Assembly (NCBI GenBank): GCA_900314455.1 | Contig: OMVI01000093.1 | Span: 1-64,000, forward strand | Source: an uncultured Prevotella sp. | GTDB taxonomy: Bacteria > Bacteroidota > Bacteroidia > Bacteroidales > Bacteroidaceae | Direction: 5' to 3' | DNA length: 64,000 nucleotides | Part shown: positions 25,736 to 34,412 of the stretch, one piece after another | Numbering within the stretch: the stretch's first letter is position 1 | Layout: every line of letters starts with the position of its first letter | The notes under the pieces: generated by a model | Databases searched by the model: none | What the model saw: only the letters and a program-made list of their open reading frames with translations | What the model was told of the DNA's origin: nothing | Position numbers and translations under genes: made by a program

Positions 25736-26593
25736 TTAGTCCACCATTGAAAGTGAGTGTCCGGAAAGCAGTAATGCAAGAATTATGCCACCAACGATAA
25801 TGCGGTACCATCCGAAAAGCTTGAAACCGTATTTCGTCAAGAAGCCAACGAACCACTTCATAGCGAGGATGGCAACCACGAACGCTATTACGCAGCCCAC
25901 AATAAGCAGCATGATGTTGTATCCCGTAGCCCAAGAAGCATCCTCACCGAACATGTCCAAGAGGTCGAGAAGTGTCGCGCCAGCCATAGTCGGTACTGCA
26001 AGGAAGAACGAAAACTCAGCTGCATTCTTGCGGGTGAGCCCCTGCTGCATGCCACCGACAATCGTTGCCATCGAGCGGCTTGTCCCCGGTATGACAGAAA
26101 GGCACTGGAAGAGTCCGATGATGAATGCGCGATGCTCGTTCATCTTGTTCTCTTCCTTTCCATTATTGAATATTTTATCGCAGAAGAGCATGAAGATACC
26201 CCAAGCAACGAGCATGATTGCCACTACGTTCACACTGTCGAGGAGCCAGTCGAGCAGTCCGCTCTTCTTCGCGGCCATGCCGATTACCACTGCGGGAAGT
26301 ACTCCGATGAACAACAGCCAGTAGAAGTACCACTTGTGTTTGAACTTCTGCCATGCCGTACTACCTGCCGGAGCAGGCGTGTTGTCTAAGCGGAAGAAAT
26401 GCTTCCAATAAAGGACTACAACCGAAAGGATAGCCCCGAACTGTATGATAAAGGTAAAAGCATGAACGAAGGGGTCGCCCTGTGGAACGCCCAAGAGGTT
26501 TTGCACTATTATCATGTGACCCGTCGAAGATACCGGAAGGAACTCCGTCAGACCTTCAACGATGGCGATTATTACCGTCTGAAGTAGTGTCAT
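25736..26593 (-). CDS. uppP: Undecaprenyl-diphosphatase (BacA/UppP)
   Basis: A membrane enzyme that recycles undecaprenyl pyrophosphate to the monophosphate carrier for cell-wall synthesis; overproduction is linked with bacitracin resistance. The two family motifs are EGLTEFLPVSSTGH (13-26) and PGTSRSM. It has about eight hydrophobic segments over 285 residues. Its ATG overlaps the stop of the DUF3098 gene by one base. Confidence 0.96.
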   Translation of the reverse strand: MTLLQTVIIAIVEGLTEFLPVSSTGHMIIVQNLLGVPQGDPFVHAFTFIIQFGAILSVVVLYWKHFFRLDNTPAPAGSTAWQKFKHKWYFYWLLFIGVLPAVVIGMAAKKSGLLDWLLDSVNVVAIMLVAWGIFMLFCDKIFNNGKEENKMNEHRAFIIGLFQCLSVIPGTSRSMATIVGGMQQGLTRKNAAEFSFFLAVPTMAGATLLDLLDMFGEDASWATGYNIMLLIVGCVIAFVVAILAMKWFVGFLTKYGFKLFGWYRIIVGGIILALLLSGHSLSMVD

Positions 26594-26865
26594 TACTTGT
26601 CTTTCGGCTTAATTAGGATTGCGAAAATGATGGAAATAAATCCTATGAGGGTTACGACCGGAGCCACCTTGATATGTATCGGGTCGAAGATAGACGGGTC
26701 GAAGACTTTCTCCGATGAATGACCGCCAGCCATAAGGACAAATCCTATGAGCACGACTATGAAGCCTGCGGCGAGGACAATGAAGTTTATCTTGCCGAAA
26801 GCGAGCTTACTCTTGTCGCCAACGTTGGCGGCACCGCTGTTCTTTGCTAATTGTTTCTTATCCAT
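26593..26865 (-). CDS. DUF3098 family small membrane protein
   Basis: A 90-residue protein with two hydrophobic helices (about 29-48 and 68-85) separated by a loop containing SEKVFDPSIFDP. This is the DUF3098 pattern, found in Bacteroidota between ftsX and uppP. No function is established; the fixed position next to cell-division and wall-lipid genes suggests an envelope role. It starts 66 bases after ftsX. Confidence 0.85.
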   Translation of the reverse strand: MDKKQLAKNSGAANVGDKSKLAFGKINFIVLAAGFIVVLIGFVLMAGGHSSEKVFDPSIFDPIHIKVAPVVTLIGFISIIFAILIKPKDK

Positions 26866-26931
26866 TATTTATTTGGAAGTAAATGAATTATTGTCTGATT
26901 GTATTACCGTTAAAAGGATACGGCAAACCTA

Positions 26932-27813
26932 TTAAATCTTATAGAGGTCGCCCGCCTTCATCTTCAGGAACTTATTCACGCTGAAGTAAGCGCAGAGAAG
27001 GGTAATGAGCACACCGAAGAGGATGACTATCAATGCGGTCACAGCTATTACCTGCCAGTTGAGGACGACAGTAATGTCAGGCTCATACTGCCACAACGCA
27101 TACATGCCGATGCCCAAGACGACCAGCGCAATGAATGCCGACACGAGTCCGAGCGACACCGACCGCTTCAAGAAAGGAGTGCGGATAAATCCCCACGAAG
27201 CACCGACAAGTTTCATGGTGTGTATCGAGAAACGCCGCGAATATACACTGAGGCGAATCGAATTGTTGATAAGCGAGAACGAGACGACCGTCAACAGTGC
27301 TGCAAGGATGACCAGCACAAGTCCTATCTTGCTCAAAGTGTCGTTCACGGTGTCAACAAGTTCCTGCCGATAGTCGATGTCCGACACTCCGTCGTAAGTC
27401 TTCAGCTGTGCCGCAATCTTCTTTATCGAGTCATTGTTGGCATAGTTAGCCTTCAGCTGAAGCTCTATCTCAGCAGTGAACGGGTTCTCTCCGACGAATT
27501 CGGAAGGGTCAGCGCCAAGTTCCTTGGTACCCTCCTTCAATGCCACCTCCTTACTGATGTACTTCGTACTGACAATGTACGGTTCCCTATCGACAATCTG
27601 CGACAGTCGCTGTGCTTCCGCATCAGACATGTCCGGACTAAGAACCATTGTCACAGTGAGTTCCTGTCTGACGTACGATGATAAGTTTATGCCTGTGAAA
27701 ACCGTCAAAACCACCATACCCAAAAGTATCAGCACCATTGCAGTACTAATGCAGAGCGTGACAATTTGTAATCCCTGGCGGTTGTTGCTGGCTTTGTTTC
27801 GTTTCTTCTTCAT
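26932..27813 (-). CDS. ftsX: Cell division permease FtsX
   Basis: The membrane partner of the ATPase FtsE, which couples division to peptidoglycan hydrolase control. It has an N-terminal helix (about 18-40), a periplasmic domain (about 45-165) and three further helices in the FtsX C-terminal domain. The stretch SVYSRRFSIHTMKLVGASWGF just before the permease loop is typical. ftsE is not beside it, as is common in this phylum. It is first in the operon, with a promoter on the minus strand: TTTG 27881-27878 and TAACTTTG 27858-27851, 19 bases apart. Confidence 0.93.
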   Translation of the reverse strand: MKKKRNKASNNRQGLQIVTLCISTAMVLILLGMVVLTVFTGINLSSYVRQELTVTMVLSPDMSDAEAQRLSQIVDREPYIVSTKYISKEVALKEGTKELGADPSEFVGENPFTAEIELQLKANYANNDSIKKIAAQLKTYDGVSDIDYRQELVDTVNDTLSKIGLVLVILAALLTVVSFSLINNSIRLSVYSRRFSIHTMKLVGASWGFIRTPFLKRSVSLGLVSAFIALVVLGIGMYALWQYEPDITVVLNWQVIAVTALIVILFGVLITLLCAYFSVNKFLKMKAGDLYKI

Positions 27814-27850
27814 TAATTTCCGAATGCTTATGATAAGCCAATATTATTTG

Positions 27851-27960
27851 CAAAGTTACATCAAATGACTGAAAAGGCAAAGAGATTTATAAATTATTTG
27901 CAATTAGATGAAAAAAGACTAATCTGTTGACAACCTTCTTGTTTCTTTTCTTTACCTTTG
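27851..27960. promoter_or_regulatory. Divergent promoters for ftsX and the radical SAM gene
   Basis: Minus strand: TAACTTTG at 27858-27851 with TTTG at 27881-27878. Plus strand: TACCTTTG at 27953-27960 with a weaker TTG at 27927-27929. Confidence 0.7.
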
Positions 27961-28018
27961 CACGAAACATAAAATTGAATTTAAAGACGTCCCCGTTACA
28001 GTGGGACAAGGAGCAAGA

Positions 28019-28822
28019 ATGACAGTAATTTATCCATCACCAATATTCGGACCAATACACAGCCGCCGCCTCGGAATATCCCTTGGCATAAACCTTATGC
28101 CGTCAGACGGAAAGATATGTACGTTCAATTGCATTTATTGCGAATGCGGATTCAACGAGGATTTCCGCCCTAAGCGCCGTCGTCCGACACGCCAGGAGGT
28201 TGCCGAAGCTCTCGAAAAGAAACTCAAGGAGATGCATGCCGAGGGCGTTCACCCAGATGTTCTGACCTTCGCGGGCAACGGTGAACCCACAGGGCATCCC
28301 GATTTCGGCGAGATAATGGACGATACAATCCGTCTGCGCGACAAGTACTGCCCTAATGCAAAGGTGTCGGTGCTCAGCAACTCGACGTTCACCGACCGTC
28401 CGAAGGTTCACGAAGCTCTAATGAAAGTCGACAACAACATTCTGAAATTGGATACAGTTGACCCTGAATATATTAATAATGTGGACCGCCCGACATATCC
28501 TTCATACGATGTTAAGAAGATTATTGAAGGCATCCACTCGTTCAACGGTCATGCAATAATTCAGACCATGTTCATGCACGGGACGTTCACGAAGAAAGAG
28601 AAGGACGGCACCGAAACCGTCATCGATGTTTCGAACACTGACGAAAAGTTCGTGAAGCCGTGGCTGGATGCCGTTAAATACATCGCGCCGGAGGAAGTAA
28701 TGGTTTACACTATAGACCGTGAGACTCCCGACCACGACCTCAAGAAGGCAACTAAAGAGGAACTTGACGCTATCCGCGACAGGGTTATTGCGATGGGGAT
28801 AGAGTGCACCGCGTCGTACTAA
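28019..28822 (+). CDS. Radical SAM protein (COG0731-type Fe-S oxidoreductase)
   Basis: A 267-residue radical SAM enzyme with the 4Fe-4S motif CTFNCIYC (CxxxCxxC). It sits in a context, GPIHSRRLGISLGINLMPS, that is diagnostic of the COG0731 group (relatives of the wybutosine enzyme TYW1). SAM contacts are suggested by FAGNGEPTGHPDF (GNGEPT). The actual substrate is unknown. The ATG at 28019 is preferred over the upstream GTG at 28001, because AAGGAG lies just before it. It has no operon partner. Confidence 0.85.
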   Translation: MTVIYPSPIFGPIHSRRLGISLGINLMPSDGKICTFNCIYCECGFNEDFRPKRRRPTRQEVAEALEKKLKEMHAEGVHPDVLTFAGNGEPTGHPDFGEIMDDTIRLRDKYCPNAKVSVLSNSTFTDRPKVHEALMKVDNNILKLDTVDPEYINNVDRPTYPSYDVKKIIEGIHSFNGHAIIQTMFMHGTFTKKEKDGTETVIDVSNTDEKFVKPWLDAVKYIAPEEVMVYTIDRETPDHDLKKATKEELDAIRDRVIAMGIECTASY

Positions 28823-28865
28823 GAGACCTTACCCAGGGTCTCCCCCAGCCCCTCCGAAGGAGGGG
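28823..28865 (+). terminator. Hairpin after the radical SAM gene, with a CCCCTCC palindrome
   Basis: GAGACC (28823-28828) pairs with GGTCTC (28837-28842), directly after the stop codon. A palindrome CCCCTCCGAAGGAGGGG follows at 28849-28865, with an A/T-rich exit. The second part belongs to the CCCCTCC repeat family. Confidence 0.55.
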
Positions 28866-28941
28866 AGAAAATAATTAGACTTGTGGAAGATGTTTATTAT
28901 AAATGGCTATCTACGACTATAGGCACCGCTCTGCTATCTAA

Positions 28942-29051
28942 TACAGGGACGGTCTTTGTGGCTGTCCGATAGCCAAGAAAGGAAAATACATTTCGATTTC
29001 ACTTGTTCTGTCGATTAATCGGGCAGCCACAAGGGCCGCCCCTGCGGTGGA
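28942..29051. repeat. GC-rich REP-like palindrome, long copy
   Basis: The left arm ACAGGGACGGTCTTTGTGGC and the right arm GCAGCCACAAGGGCCGCCCC form an inverted repeat of about 110 bases with an unrelated AT-rich loop (about 28970-29018). The same design is seen at 30386-30500. The two copies flank the CE2-like esterase gene. Confidence 0.8.
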
Positions 29052-29074
29052 TGACAGATGAAAATCTTTTTTAT

Positions 29075-30157
29075 CTAATTCCAGCCCGTTATCTTTTTGA
29101 TGAACGGAACGAGTTCGTCAGCCATCTTTTCATGCTGACGTGCCGACGGATGCTTACCGTATCCATATCCAAGAGAGCCGTCGGAAGGTGTGAAGTCGAA
29201 GCGATAGACATTGTTATCGCCACGGCTACGGGCATCATCGATGGCAGCCTGCTCCGCTTTCTGTACCGCCTCAAGGCGCTCCCCTTTAATCATCGTACCA
29301 GTAAGGAGCACTATCTTAGCCTTTGGATAGTGTCCGCGAATATCCTTTACAAAAGATTTGAAGGCTTCCTGAAGCTTGTCATCCCTCCACTTCGGGTGCG
29401 TTGTGTCGTTTGTTCCGAGATTAACACAGACGACGTCGGGCTGATAACGCGAGAAGTCCCACCGCTTGCCGCTCATCCGAACGTTGGCAAAGGGATAGTA
29501 AGCGGGCATCACGGCACGGTCGCCGTCGACTTTTCCACAGTTGTTACGGTATATTCCGATACCGGAGCGCGCCACGACCTGCCACTGCGCGTTCAACTTC
29601 CGTGCGGCAATGGCCTCGTACGAGCGGTAGATATTCTGCATCTTCGAGTCGAATTTCTTCGAAACGCCGTCCCACTCGTTGCCCAATGCGCAGGTTATAG
29701 AATTGCCGATGAACTCCATCTTACGTTCCGCAAGCGTGGGTTTACTGCCAAGCCGCGCGCCATCATCTAACAGCAGACCGTACAGAACGGGATGGCGCAG
29801 TGCACCTTCGACAGCGTATGTTATCTGCAAACTGTGCGTCCCGGGGGCCAATCCCGTAGCCAACGTGACTAGGCCGTCGGTGCTTTTCTCCGACTGAACT
29901 TTGAAAGGCGTTCCTCCGTCGATAACTATGACGAAATAGCTGCTGCCTGGCTTGGTTTTCATACGTACCGAAGTGCCGGTGAAGCTGCAGTAGAACTGCG
30001 CGCCGGGCCACGTCCAATCGGCAGAGCCATCTGCGTTGAAGTTGATGCGACCGACTGTTGCAATGGCTGAGTCGGTGGCTTTTATGAATTGCTGAGCGTG
30101 TCCAGTCAGGCTGAACATCAGCAACATTGCAATCGCTATAATGCTTAACTTGTGCAT
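29075..30157 (-). CDS. Exported SGNH esterase, CE2-like
   Basis: A two-domain carbohydrate esterase, probably removing acetyl groups from plant polysaccharides. After a signal peptide (1-22, cut near GHAQQ) comes a beta-sandwich (about 25-145) and then the SGNH hydrolase. Nucleophile motif IGNSITCALGNEWDG, later VNLGTNDTTHP, and catalytic HPS in YGKHPSARQH are visible. That layout fits carbohydrate esterase family 2. The ATG at 30157 gives a normal signal peptide, so the earlier in-frame start (30196) is not used. It is flanked by two long REP-like palindromes and has no polysaccharide-locus partners nearby. Confidence 0.85.
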   Translation of the reverse strand: MHKLSIIAIAMLLMFSLTGHAQQFIKATDSAIATVGRINFNADGSADWTWPGAQFYCSFTGTSVRMKTKPGSSYFVIVIDGGTPFKVQSEKSTDGLVTLATGLAPGTHSLQITYAVEGALRHPVLYGLLLDDGARLGSKPTLAERKMEFIGNSITCALGNEWDGVSKKFDSKMQNIYRSYEAIAARKLNAQWQVVARSGIGIYRNNCGKVDGDRAVMPAYYPFANVRMSGKRWDFSRYQPDVVCVNLGTNDTTHPKWRDDKLQEAFKSFVKDIRGHYPKAKIVLLTGTMIKGERLEAVQKAEQAAIDDARSRGDNNVYRFDFTPSDGSLGYGYGKHPSARQHEKMADELVPFIKKITGWN

Positions 30158-30385
30158 AATTTTATTCCTTTGAGTTTGGCTTTTGTCGTCAAACAACTTT
30201 TATTTTTATCCTTATAACGGATTAATTATCCGATTATTGCATAATAGCAGCATACAAATCCACAAAGAGAAATAAAGATCTTTGAAAACTAACATCGGAT
30301 TGAACGTATGGGGCGGATTAATTGCCGACTCCGTGAAATCAGTGAAATCCGATGTCGAACAAGCATACTTGATTATCCACAAATA

Positions 30386-30500
30386 TCCACTGCAGGGACG
30401 GCCCTTGTGGCTGCCCGCTCCATCAACAGACCGAATGAGAGCTAAATATATTTGCCTTATCAGGCAATCGGGCAGCCCCAAGGGCCGCCCCTGCTGTGGA
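30386..30500. repeat. GC-rich REP-like palindrome, long copy
   Basis: The left arm TCCACTGCAGGGACGGCCC and the right arm GGGCCGCCCCTGCTGTGGA enclose about 50 bases, with further pairing CTGCCCG / CGGGCAG. Ends are TCCAC / GTGGA, as in the short copies. Confidence 0.8.
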
Positions 30501-30585
30501 CAACAACCTGTGCTTGAAGATTATAGATATGCATATAAGCTTGTTAGCAAATCCATTGACAATACATCAGAATGCCACCGAAGCC

Positions 30586-30731
30586 CTTTCAGAATATGAA
30601 AGATAAGCGATTGAAACACAAAAGGATAACTTTCACATTGAAAAATAAATTATTTTTGTGAGAAAAATAAATTAAAAATCAAATAAAAATAAATTAAAAA
30701 CCATCCTGAAAGATGACCTTTCGCATCGCAA
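30586..30731. repeat. AT-rich iteron element, copy C
   Basis: A leading hairpin CTTTCAGAATATGAAAG (30586-30602) is identical to copy A. Iterons occur at 30640-30652 (GAAAAATAAATTA), 30662-30680 and 30685-30700, all in the same sense. It closes with the hairpin GAAAGATGACCTTTC (30708-30722) and GCATCGCAA. Confidence 0.75.
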
Positions 30732-30868
30732 TACCTATTCCGTCGCAACGTGGAACATAACCTACGGCAATCTCAAAGGCATGCAAAAGCCCTCCCGGAA
30801 CAGAGGTTTGTTGACCCGTGAAGATTAAATTTGTGGCTACAAAGTTCTGTAATGTGGGAATAAATAAC

Positions 30869-30876
30869 TAAATTTG
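30869..30876 (+). promoter_or_regulatory. -7 box of the receiver/ATP-grasp gene
   Basis: TAAATTTG matches the -7 consensus, 46 bases before the chosen ATG. A TTG inside the box could be mistaken for a start codon. Confidence 0.6.
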
Positions 30877-30921
30877 CAAGGAGAAAGAAAACTTAAACAC
30901 TACAAAGAAATAACTATACCA

Positions 30922-33900
30922 ATGGGACAAATACCAGCCGAATGGAACAAATTCATACTTAAGGATGTATCGTACGTCAACCTGATGATGCGCCGAATAT
31001 ACAATGTGCTCATCGTGGCGAACCCCTACGACGCCTTCATGCTCGAAGATGACGGGCGCGTTGAGGAGAAAATATACAACGAATACATGGAACTGGGACT
31101 GCGATACCCGCCTACCTTCACGCAGGTGAGCACCATCGACGAGGCCGAGAAGGTGTTGCAGACCGTCGATATCGACCTCGTCATCTGCATGCCGGGCAAC
31201 GGCGACAACGATGCCTTCGATGTTGCACGCGCCATCAAGCAGCGCCACAAGGACATACACTGCGTTGTGCTGACACCGTTCAGCCACGGCATAACGCGAC
31301 GGATACAGGATGAGGACCTCAGTATATTCGATTACGTATTCTGCTGGTTAGGTAATACGAATCTGATTCTGTCAATCATTAAACTCATAGAGGATAGAAT
31401 GAACATTGAACACGATGTTCAGGAAGGCGGAGTGCAAATGATTCTGCTCGTGGAGGACTCCATCAGATTCTATTCGAGTATCCTTCCGAACCTCTACAGC
31501 TACATATTGAAACAGAGCCAGAACTTTTCGACGGAGGCATTGAACCGCCATGCCGCCACGATGCGTATGCGAGGACGTCCAAAAGTTGTGCTGGCACGGA
31601 CGTACGATGAGGCATGGGACATCTATATGAAGTTCAAGGACAACTGCCTGGGCGTCATCAGCGACGTCAGATTTCCTCTGCACAACGTCAACAAGGACGA
31701 ACCGTATGCCGCCGGACAAAAGGCGTCGGAGCTGAAGGACCCGCATGCGGGCATAAAACTTCTCAAAGCGATACGCAAGGAGGACGAGTACGTGCCGCTG
31801 ATAATGGAGAGTTCGGAGACGGAGAACCGTAAAGTGGCGGAAGAGAATCATTTCCTCTTCGTCGACAAGAACTCGAAGGCGATGAGCGTTGAGCTGAAGA
31901 AGCTTCTCGAGGAGCACATGGGCTTCGGCGATTTCGTGTTCCGTGACCCGAAAACACATAAGGCGATACTGCGAATACACAGTCTGAAGGAGTTGCAGGA
32001 CAATATCTTCAAGATTCCCAACGACTCCATGCTGCACCACGTAAGCCGCAACCACGTGAGCCGATGGCTGTCGGCACGCGCCATATTCCCCGTGTCGCAG
32101 TTCCTGAAAAACGTCACATGGCACAAGCTTCAGGACGTCGACATGCACCGTCAGATTATCTTCGACGCCATAGTGAAGTACCGCCGCATGCGCAACCAGG
32201 GCATAGTGGCAGTCTTCGACCGTAAAAAATTCGACAAGTATGCCCACTTCGCACGTATCGGCGAAGGCTCGCTCGGTGGCAAGGGACGTGGTCTGGCGTT
32301 CCTCGACAATGTTGTCAAGATGCACCCGGAGTTCAATCAGTACCCCGGAGCATCGGTACAGATACCGAAGACAGTAGTCCTGTGCACCGATATCTTCGAC
32401 AACTTCATGGAGCAGAACAACCTCTACCCTATCGCTTTGAGCGATGCCAGCGACGATGAGATATTGCAGGCGTTCCTCAAGGCCCAGCTCCCCGACTCGC
32501 TCATTGGCGATTTCTTCGCCTTCTTCGATGCCACGAAGAGTCCTATTGCAATACGCTCGTCGTCGCTGCTCGAAGATTCTCACTATCAGCCGTTCGCCGG
32601 AATATACAATACTTATATGATTCCGTGCCTCAACGACAAGTACGAGATGCTGCGAATGCTTGCTTGCGCCATCAAGGGCGTGTATGCTTCGGTTTTCTTC
32701 AAGGACTCGAAGGCGTACATGACGGCAACTAGCAACCTCATAGACCAGGAGAAGATGGCTGTCATACTGCAACAGGTAGTCGGCAAGCAGTATGGCACGC
32801 GGTTCTACCCGAATATCTCCGGTGTGCTGCGCTCACTCAACTACTACCCCATCGGTGACGAAAAGGCTGAGGAAGGCGTGGCTTCGCTTGCAATAGGACT
32901 AGGCAAATACATCGTCGACGGTGGTCAGACGCTGCGTGTCAGTCCGTATCATCCGAACCATGTGCTACAGATGAGCGAGACGGAACTGGCGCTGAGACAG
33001 ACGCAGACGAAGTTCTACGCGCTCGACATGAACCACGTTGGCGAGGACTTCAAGGTCGACGACGGATTCAATATCCTGACTTTGAAGATAAAGGATGCGG
33101 TTGCCGACAAGTCGATAAACTATCTTGCGTCAACTTATCTGCCTTTTGATGAGACCATTTACGACGGCGTTTACGATGAGGGGCGCAAGATTATATCGTT
33201 CTGCGGAGTACTGCAACAGGACGTGTTCCCGCTTCCTGAGATTCTGAAAATTTCCATGAAGTATGGTGCCGAAGCAATGCGCCGACCGGTGGAGATTGAG
33301 TTTGCGTGCAACCTCAACGACGACAAGACGGGCGAATTCTATCTGCTTCAGATTCGGCCGATTGTCGACAGCTGTGGAACAATCGACGAAGACGTTGCCG
33401 CTATACCTGATGATGAATGTCTGATTCGCTCGCACATGAGTCTTGGACACGGCGAAAGCGAGGATGTAACGGATGTCGTATATGTCAAGACGGACGATAA
33501 TTTCAGTGCTTCCGACAACCCGCAGATTGCTTCCGAGGTTGAGGAGATAAACCATAAGTTCCTCGACAGGGGCACGAACTATGTCCTCGTCGGCCCAGGA
33601 CGATGGGGCTCCAGCGACCCGTGGTTGGGCATTCCGGTGCGTTGGCCGCACATTTCGGCTGCGCGTGTGATAGTCGAGGAAGGGCTGAAGAACTACCGTG
33701 TCGACCCGAGCCAGGGCACACACTTCTTCCAAAACCTCACTTCCTTCGGCGTGGGGTACTTCACCATCAACACGTACAAGGGTGAAGGAGTCTACCGCCG
33801 TGACGTTCTCGACTCCATGCCTGCCGTCGAGGAGACCGCCCACGTTCGTCATGTCCGCTTCAAAAAGCCGATGAAGATAATGATGGATGGCAAAAAGCAG

Positions 33901-33933
33901 GAAGGCGTCGTCCTACTGCCGGATGACAAATAG
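30922..33933 (+). CDS. Tandem receiver-like domains fused to a PEP synthase/PPDK-type ATP-grasp domain
   Basis: A 1003-residue soluble protein. Residues about 25-155 look like a response-regulator receiver that has lost its acidic pair, phospho-accepting Asp and Lys (ANPYDAF, DLVICMPGNG, FDYVFCW). A second receiver (about 171-330) looks intact: E178/D179 in LLVEDS, D248 in VISDVRF, Ser in IMESSE, K316 in FVDKNS. From about 430 on there is a pyruvate-phosphate-dikinase N-terminal ATP-grasp: GSLGGKGRGLAF (about 450), AIRSSSLLEDSHYQPFAG (about 543), FYLLQIRPI (about 810), VGPGRWGSSDPW (from 891). I find neither the swivelling phosphohistidine domain nor the PEP-binding barrel, so ordinary PEP synthesis is unlikely. 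It may transfer phosphate from ATP under receiver control. Start 30922 follows the -7 box. Confidence 0.8.
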   Translation: MGQIPAEWNKFILKDVSYVNLMMRRIYNVLIVANPYDAFMLEDDGRVEEKIYNEYMELGLRYPPTFTQVSTIDEAEKVLQTVDIDLVICMPGNGDNDAFDVARAIKQRHKDIHCVVLTPFSHGITRRIQDEDLSIFDYVFCWLGNTNLILSIIKLIEDRMNIEHDVQEGGVQMILLVEDSIRFYSSILPNLYSYILKQSQNFSTEALNRHAATMRMRGRPKVVLARTYDEAWDIYMKFKDNCLGVISDVRFPLHNVNKDEPYAAGQKASELKDPHAGIKLLKAIRKEDEYVPLIMESSETENRKVAEENHFLFVDKNSKAMSVELKKLLEEHMGFGDFVFRDPKTHKAILRIHSLKELQDNIFKIPNDSMLHHVSRNHVSRWLSARAIFPVSQFLKNVTWHKLQDVDMHRQIIFDAIVKYRRMRNQGIVAVFDRKKFDKYAHFARIGEGSLGGKGRGLAFLDNVVKMHPEFNQYPGASVQIPKTVVLCTDIFDNFMEQNNLYPIALSDASDDEILQAFLKAQLPDSLIGDFFAFFDATKSPIAIRSSSLLEDSHYQPFAGIYNTYMIPCLNDKYEMLRMLACAIKGVYASVFFKDSKAYMTATSNLIDQEKMAVILQQVVGKQYGTRFYPNISGVLRSLNYYPIGDEKAEEGVASLAIGLGKYIVDGGQTLRVSPYHPNHVLQMSETELALRQTQTKFYALDMNHVGEDFKVDDGFNILTLKIKDAVADKSINYLASTYLPFDETIYDGVYDEGRKIISFCGVLQQDVFPLPEILKISMKYGAEAMRRPVEIEFACNLNDDKTGEFYLLQIRPIVDSCGTIDEDVAAIPDDECLIRSHMSLGHGESEDVTDVVYVKTDDNFSASDNPQIASEVEEINHKFLDRGTNYVLVGPGRWGSSDPWLGIPVRWPHISAARVIVEEGLKNYRVDPSQGTHFFQNLTSFGVGYFTINTYKGEGVYRRDVLDSMPAVEETAHVRHVRFKKPMKIMMDGKKQEGVVLLPDDK

Positions 33934-34347
33934 CGAGATTCCGCAACCGCTCAGTGACTCCTTCGGATATTGCATTTGACGTTGAAGCCACTGACGGAAG
34001 CGGAAATGTGTATTTTCCATAGCATATACTTTACCCTCATCAAGACCGTATTTGTGGGCCATATCTTTGCCTGGCTTTATCGCTGTTGTAATTACACCAG
34101 GCTTGGAAAAGTCGATATAGGTTTCGCAGTAGCCATCATACAGTCCGTTACCTGCTTAAGCCTTCCACAATCTGGCATAGGTGATGTCCTCTTCCTCGTC
34201 CGTCGGGGTCGTGGGAACCACTGCTATGTCATCGTCATCATCACTGGAACAAGACGTAGTTGTGAGCGTTGTGACCGCGAAGGCAAACCATGCAATGACG
34301 AAAGCTGTCAGACGGAGCCATGTTTTCTTTGAATTAATCGTTTTCAT
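33913..34347 (-). pseudogene. Decayed lipoprotein gene with in-frame stop
   Basis: It begins with a good lipoprotein signal peptide (MKTINSKKTWLRLTAF..., lipobox TTSCSSDDDDD) and runs 63 codons to a TAA at 34158-34156. The same frame then stays open for another 80 codons to a TAG at 33915-33913, overlapping the end of the upstream gene. The read-through portion is protein-like (GLYDGYCETYIDFSKPG) and ends in RFRQWLQRQMQYPKESLSG, which recalls the C-terminal domain of TonB-type energy transducers. I read it as remnants of one or two genes, not a working 63-residue protein, though a short acidic lipoprotein cannot be excluded. Confidence 0.45.
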
Positions 34348-34412
34348 AATTGTCTTTGGGTTTAATATCGTTGTTTAGTGAATTTAATATATATGGTATT
34401 GTCAGATTAGTT

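Larger units (their letters stand above)
30158..30868. other. Gene-free region with two repeat elements
   Basis: No gene is supported. It contains the long REP-like copy (30386-30500) and AT-rich iteron element C (30586-30731). A degenerate left arm AAGCCCTCCCGGAAC occurs near 30787, then comes the promoter of the next gene. A 105-codon frame at 30282-30599 passes straight through the palindrome and is rejected. Confidence 0.6.

Noticed and set aside
30282-30599. 105-codon frame between the CE2-like gene and the receiver gene
   Set aside because: It runs straight through a long palindrome and its residues are the translation of the repeat arms.
31372-32772. 466-codon open frame on the minus strand inside the receiver/ATP-grasp gene
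   Set aside because: It is antisense to a gene with clear domain motifs, has no promoter box, and its composition (His/Arg/Val-rich) is what codon bias produces in the opposite frame.
33970-34332. 120-codon plus-strand frame opposite the decayed lipoprotein gene
   Set aside because: The minus strand carries a lipoprotein signal and protein-like sequence; the plus frame is its shadow.
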